A stretch of 8,008 nt of DNA, from the NCBI GenBank assembly GCA_903897205.1, contig CAIUAS010000299.1, positions 1-8,008 on the forward strand. Direction: 5' to 3'. Under the pieces are notes generated by a model that worked only from the letters and a program-made list of their open reading frames with translations, ran no database searches and was not told where the DNA came from. A program made the translations under genes and the position numbers. Of this stretch, positions 6,045 through 8,008 are shown piece after piece; position 1 is the stretch's first letter, and every line of letters starts with the position of its first letter. Origin of the DNA: an uncultured Gammaproteobacteria bacterium. GTDB taxonomy: Bacteria > Pseudomonadota > Gammaproteobacteria > CAIUAS01.

Positions 6045-6099
6045 ACTGAATTCGCGCAGAAATAATAACACCTTAATCCAATAAAAAAACAGTTCAGCA

Positions 6100-7119
6100 T
6101 TATTCTCGCTTATTCAGCGACTCTAAAAAATCCATCAATTGATAACATATTTCTGCTGTACCACTGCGATTAATAGCCGCTATTTTAAAAACTGGCCCTT
6201 GCCAAGCTAATCTTTTGCAAATACTAGCACAACATTCCTCTGCCTCTTCTGCAGTTAATAAGTCTATTTTATTAAGCACCAACCAGCGCGGTTTAGCGGC
6301 CAGCTGGGGGCTAAATTTATTAAGCTCCGTCACTATCGCATTTGCAGAATCCACGGGATCGCTACCGTCTAAAGGTGCAACATCTATTATATGCAGCAAC
6401 ACTCGAGTACGTTCTAAATGCTTTAAAAACTGAATTCCTAAACCAGCGCCCTCTGCTGCGCCTTCAATTAAACCTGGTATATCTGCAATCACAAAACTGC
6501 GACTAATATCTACTCTGGCTACGCCTAATTGCGGATGCAAAGTAGTGAAGGGATAATCCGCCACTTTAGGCGTGGCAGCTGAAACAGCACGAATAAAGGT
6601 CGATTTACCCGCATTAGGCAGCCCTAATAATCCGACATCGGCGAGCACCTTAAGGCTCAAGCGCAACTGGCGCATTTCACCAGGAAACCCTTTAGTCGTT
6701 TGGCGTGGAGCACGATTGACGCTGCTTTTAAATCGAGTATTACCTAAACCATGTCGCCCACCTTTGGCTATCAATATTTTTTCATTAGGCTTTACTAGGT
6801 CGCCTATTAATTCATTGGTATCCTTATCATACACTTCAGCGCCTACAGGCACTCGGATCACGAGGTCTTCCCCGCTCTTTCCAGTACAATCACTTCCCAT
6901 TCCGTTTTCACCCGATTGCGCATGAAACACTCGGTTATAACGAAAATCTACTAAGGTATTGATGCTATTATCCGCCTGCAGATAAACACTACCACCATCG
7001 CCACCGTCACCACCGTCAGGCCCACCCATTGGCATAAATTTTTCTCGCCGAAAACTTAAGCAGCCATTGCCGCCTTTACCTGCCTGAATCATTATTGTCG
7101 CTTCATCAATAAATTTCAT
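6100..7119 (-). CDS. obg: Obg/CgtA GTPase (50S ribosome assembly)
   Basis: Essential GTPase that binds the 50S subunit, acting in its assembly and linking GTP/ppGpp status to growth; cytoplasmic and ribosome-associated. The 339 residues begin with the glycine-rich Obg fold (1-159; GGPDGGDGGDGGSVYL around 32-47). The G domain follows: G1 GLPNAGKST (166-174), G2 threonines in FTTL (191-194), G3 DIPG (213-216), G4 NKID (283-286) and G5 AAINRSG (314-320, where SA is more usual). There is no long acidic C-terminal tail as in E. coli ObgE (about 390), so this is the short form. The upstream AAGAGAG gives a moderate SD. It follows rplU-rpmA on the same strand as usual, but a strong terminator lies 42 bases before its start, so it relies on readthrough or an unrecognised promoter. 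Confidence 0.97.
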   Translation of the reverse strand: MKFIDEATIMIQAGKGGNGCLSFRREKFMPMGGPDGGDGGDGGSVYLQADNSINTLVDFRYNRVFHAQSGENGMGSDCTGKSGEDLVIRVPVGAEVYDKDTNELIGDLVKPNEKILIAKGGRHGLGNTRFKSSVNRAPRQTTKGFPGEMRQLRLSLKVLADVGLLGLPNAGKSTFIRAVSAATPKVADYPFTTLHPQLGVARVDISRSFVIADIPGLIEGAAEGAGLGIQFLKHLERTRVLLHIIDVAPLDGSDPVDSANAIVTELNKFSPQLAAKPRWLVLNKIDLLTAEEAEECCASICKRLAWQGPVFKIAAINRSGTAEICYQLMDFLESLNKRE

Positions 7120-7161
7120 TGCTTACTCTCTTTCAAAATTGGCACAAACTTTATTCCATAA

Positions 7162-7188
7162 AAAAACCCCGCATGAAGCGGGGTTTTT
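7162..7188 (-). terminator. Strong intrinsic terminator after rpmA
   Basis: CCCCGC (7167-7172) pairs with GCGGGG (7178-7183) around a 5-base loop, extended by five A-T pairs (7162-7166 with 7184-7188) to 11 bp. On the minus strand the stem is followed by a run of T, and on the plus strand also by TTTTT, so it could work both ways. It lies 17 bases beyond the rpmA stop codon and 43 bases short of the obg start. Confidence 0.92.
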
Positions 7189-7205
7189 GCAATTCATTTA
7201 ACAGA

Positions 7206-7499
7206 TTAACTAGCTTGTGCAGCAGCATCTACTACCGCATCCGCTACAGCTTCTACGCTAATATAACGACGTTGCTTAGGGCCCTTAACTGCAAACACCA
7301 CCTTACCTTGCACTAAAGCAAACAAAGTATGGTCCTTGCCTATGCCAACGTTAGCTCCTGGATGAAATTCCGTACCACGTTGACGCACAATAATATTACC
7401 TGCTTTCACTAATTCACCGCCAAAACACTTAACCCCTAAGCGTTTTGAAACAGAATCGCGACCATTTCGTGTACTACCACCTGCTTTCTTATGAGCCAT
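7206..7499 (-). CDS. rpmA: 50S ribosomal protein L27
   Basis: Ribosomal protein bL27, whose N-terminal tail reaches the peptidyl transferase centre. The 97 residues are slightly longer than the usual 85 or so. It begins MAHKKAGGSTRNGRDS, the standard mature-form N-terminus with no Firmicutes-type cleaved extension, and continues with KRLGVKCFGGELVKAGNIIVRQRGTEFHPG, all classic L27. The C-terminus carries an extra Ala/Val-rich stretch after RRYISVE. GGGAGAG, 3-9 bases before the ATG, is the SD. It is 13 bases downstream of the rplU stop and clearly co-transcribed, ending before the strong terminator. Confidence 0.98.
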   Translation of the reverse strand: MAHKKAGGSTRNGRDSVSKRLGVKCFGGELVKAGNIIVRQRGTEFHPGANVGIGKDHTLFALVQGKVVFAVKGPKQRRYISVEAVADAVVDAAAQAS

Positions 7500-7512
7500 T
7501 ATTCTCTCCCGT

Positions 7513-7824
7513 TTACGCTAATGCTATGTCAGTAATTTTAACTTCAGTAAACCACTGGCGATGCCCCATTTGTTTACGGAAATGCTTACGACGACGAAAT
7601 TTGATAATTCTGACTTTATCGCCACGCCCATGGCTAATCACTTCAGCTTTAACTATGCTACCTTCTACATAGGGCAAGCCTACTTGAACATTTTCACCGT
7701 TAGCTAGCAACAATACTGGAAATTCTATAATCGCTCCAGCCTCAAGCTCTAACTTCTCAATCTTTAATTTTTCACCTTGTACAACTGTATACTGCTTACC
7801 GCCCGTTTCAATAACCGCAAACAT
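7513..7824 (-). CDS. rplU: 50S ribosomal protein L21
   Basis: Ribosomal protein bL21, an early-assembly 23S rRNA-binding protein; 103 residues, the family length. The start MFAVIETGGKQY and the C-terminal RRRKHFRKQMGHRQ segment are diagnostic. GGAG (7838-7835 on the minus strand) precedes the ATG by 10 bases, followed by a T7 stretch. First gene of the rplU-rpmA unit. Confidence 0.98.
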   Translation of the reverse strand: MFAVIETGGKQYTVVQGEKLKIEKLELEAGAIIEFPVLLLANGENVQVGLPYVEGSIVKAEVISHGRGDKVRIIKFRRRKHFRKQMGHRQWFTEVKITDIALA

Positions 7825-7897
7825 AAAAAAACCACTCCAGCTATTTCCGAAAGGAACGTATTCTAAGAGATGTTCTACTAAAGTGCAATGCTTTTAT

Positions 7898-7926
7898 ATT
7901 TAAAGAAGTTCATTAAGTTGTGTAAA
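7898..7926 (-). promoter_or_regulatory. Putative rplU-rpmA promoter
   Basis: Minus-strand TTTACA (7926-7921, 5 of 6) and TTAAAT (7903-7898, 4 of 6) have a 17-base spacer. Transcription would start near 7891, giving a leader of about 66 bases with a small TTCC-TTTC-GGAA hairpin (7855-7844) ahead of the SD. Autoregulation by L21 is conceivable but not shown by the sequence. Confidence 0.42.
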
Positions 7927-7946
7927 GCAATTTTTAGCATCTTCTA

Positions 7947-7975
7947 TTGACACACCGCGCACGCACGCCTAGCAT
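7947..7975 (+). promoter_or_regulatory. Putative divergent promoter pointing out of the window
   Basis: A perfect -35 TTGACA (7947-7952), a 17-base spacer and TAGCAT (7970-7975, 4 of 6). The spacer is very GC-rich (CACCGCGCACGCACGCC) in an AT-rich intergenic region. Its gene would start beyond 8008; a polyprenyl diphosphate synthase (ispB) often lies divergent from rplU, which is inference only. No coding sequence is visible on the plus strand between here and the window end. Confidence 0.45.
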
Positions 7976-8008
7976 TCGCTTCTACCTATTCACCACACAT
8001 TAAAATAA

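Noticed and set aside
6042..6096. TGAACTG/CAGTTCA repeat with A7 between ihfB and obg as a terminator
   Set aside because: The T-run (minus strand) falls inside the 41-base loop rather than after the second arm, so the geometry is wrong.
6572..6925. Plus-strand 117-codon ORF within obg
   Set aside because: Antisense shadow of the conserved G domain and Obg fold.

Overview
The window is compact, AT-leaning bacterial chromosome with short intergenic gaps, and every protein gene in it is a housekeeping or core-accessory type. An IHF beta subunit, an Hda replication regulator, a PerM-type transporter and a tRNA-Asn with encoded CCA all point to a gammaproteobacterium. The protein styles (Obg, WrbA, Hda) would suit a Legionellales/Coxiella-like lineage, but genus assignment from the sequence alone is a guess.

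Layout. Positions 1-1011 (+) hold the C-terminal five-sixths of a class I aspartate-type aminotransferase, cut by the window edge. A small hairpin and a strong Fur-box-like site follow, then an Nramp-family metal transporter with non-canonical metal-site motifs (1114-2361, +). A tRNA-Asn(GUU) with its own promoter lies at 2450-2525. A structured leader with a 23-codon ORF carrying a strong Shine-Dalgarno (SD) sequence precedes the WrbA-type quinone oxidoreductase (2704-3291, +). On the minus strand, a tightly coupled operon runs from a CDP-alcohol phosphatidyltransferase (5052-5621) through a PerM/AI-2E membrane protein (4009-5055, overlapping by 4 bases) to hda (3310-3999). ihfB (5745-6044, +) is transcribed divergently from this operon. 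The last block, minus strand, is rplU, rpmA, a strong terminator and obg/cgtA (7824 down to 6100). A divergent promoter near 7947-7975 points rightward out of the window.

Functional themes. The rplU-rpmA-obg block is the usual ribosome-assembly cluster. The minus-strand operon links anionic phospholipid synthesis (or cardiolipin synthesis) with Hda, which inactivates DnaA; DnaA itself is affected by acidic phospholipids, so the grouping is suggestive. The Nramp gene looks iron-controlled.

No mobile element, CRISPR array, phage gene or clearly novel multi-gene system is visible. The most interesting points are local: the Fur-like site in front of a divergent Nramp, the leader ORF and long inverted repeat ahead of an SD-less wrbA, a cysteine in place of the Walker A lysine/arginine in Hda, and a phosphatidyltransferase that reads more like a eukaryotic-type cardiolipin synthase than a standard PgsA.
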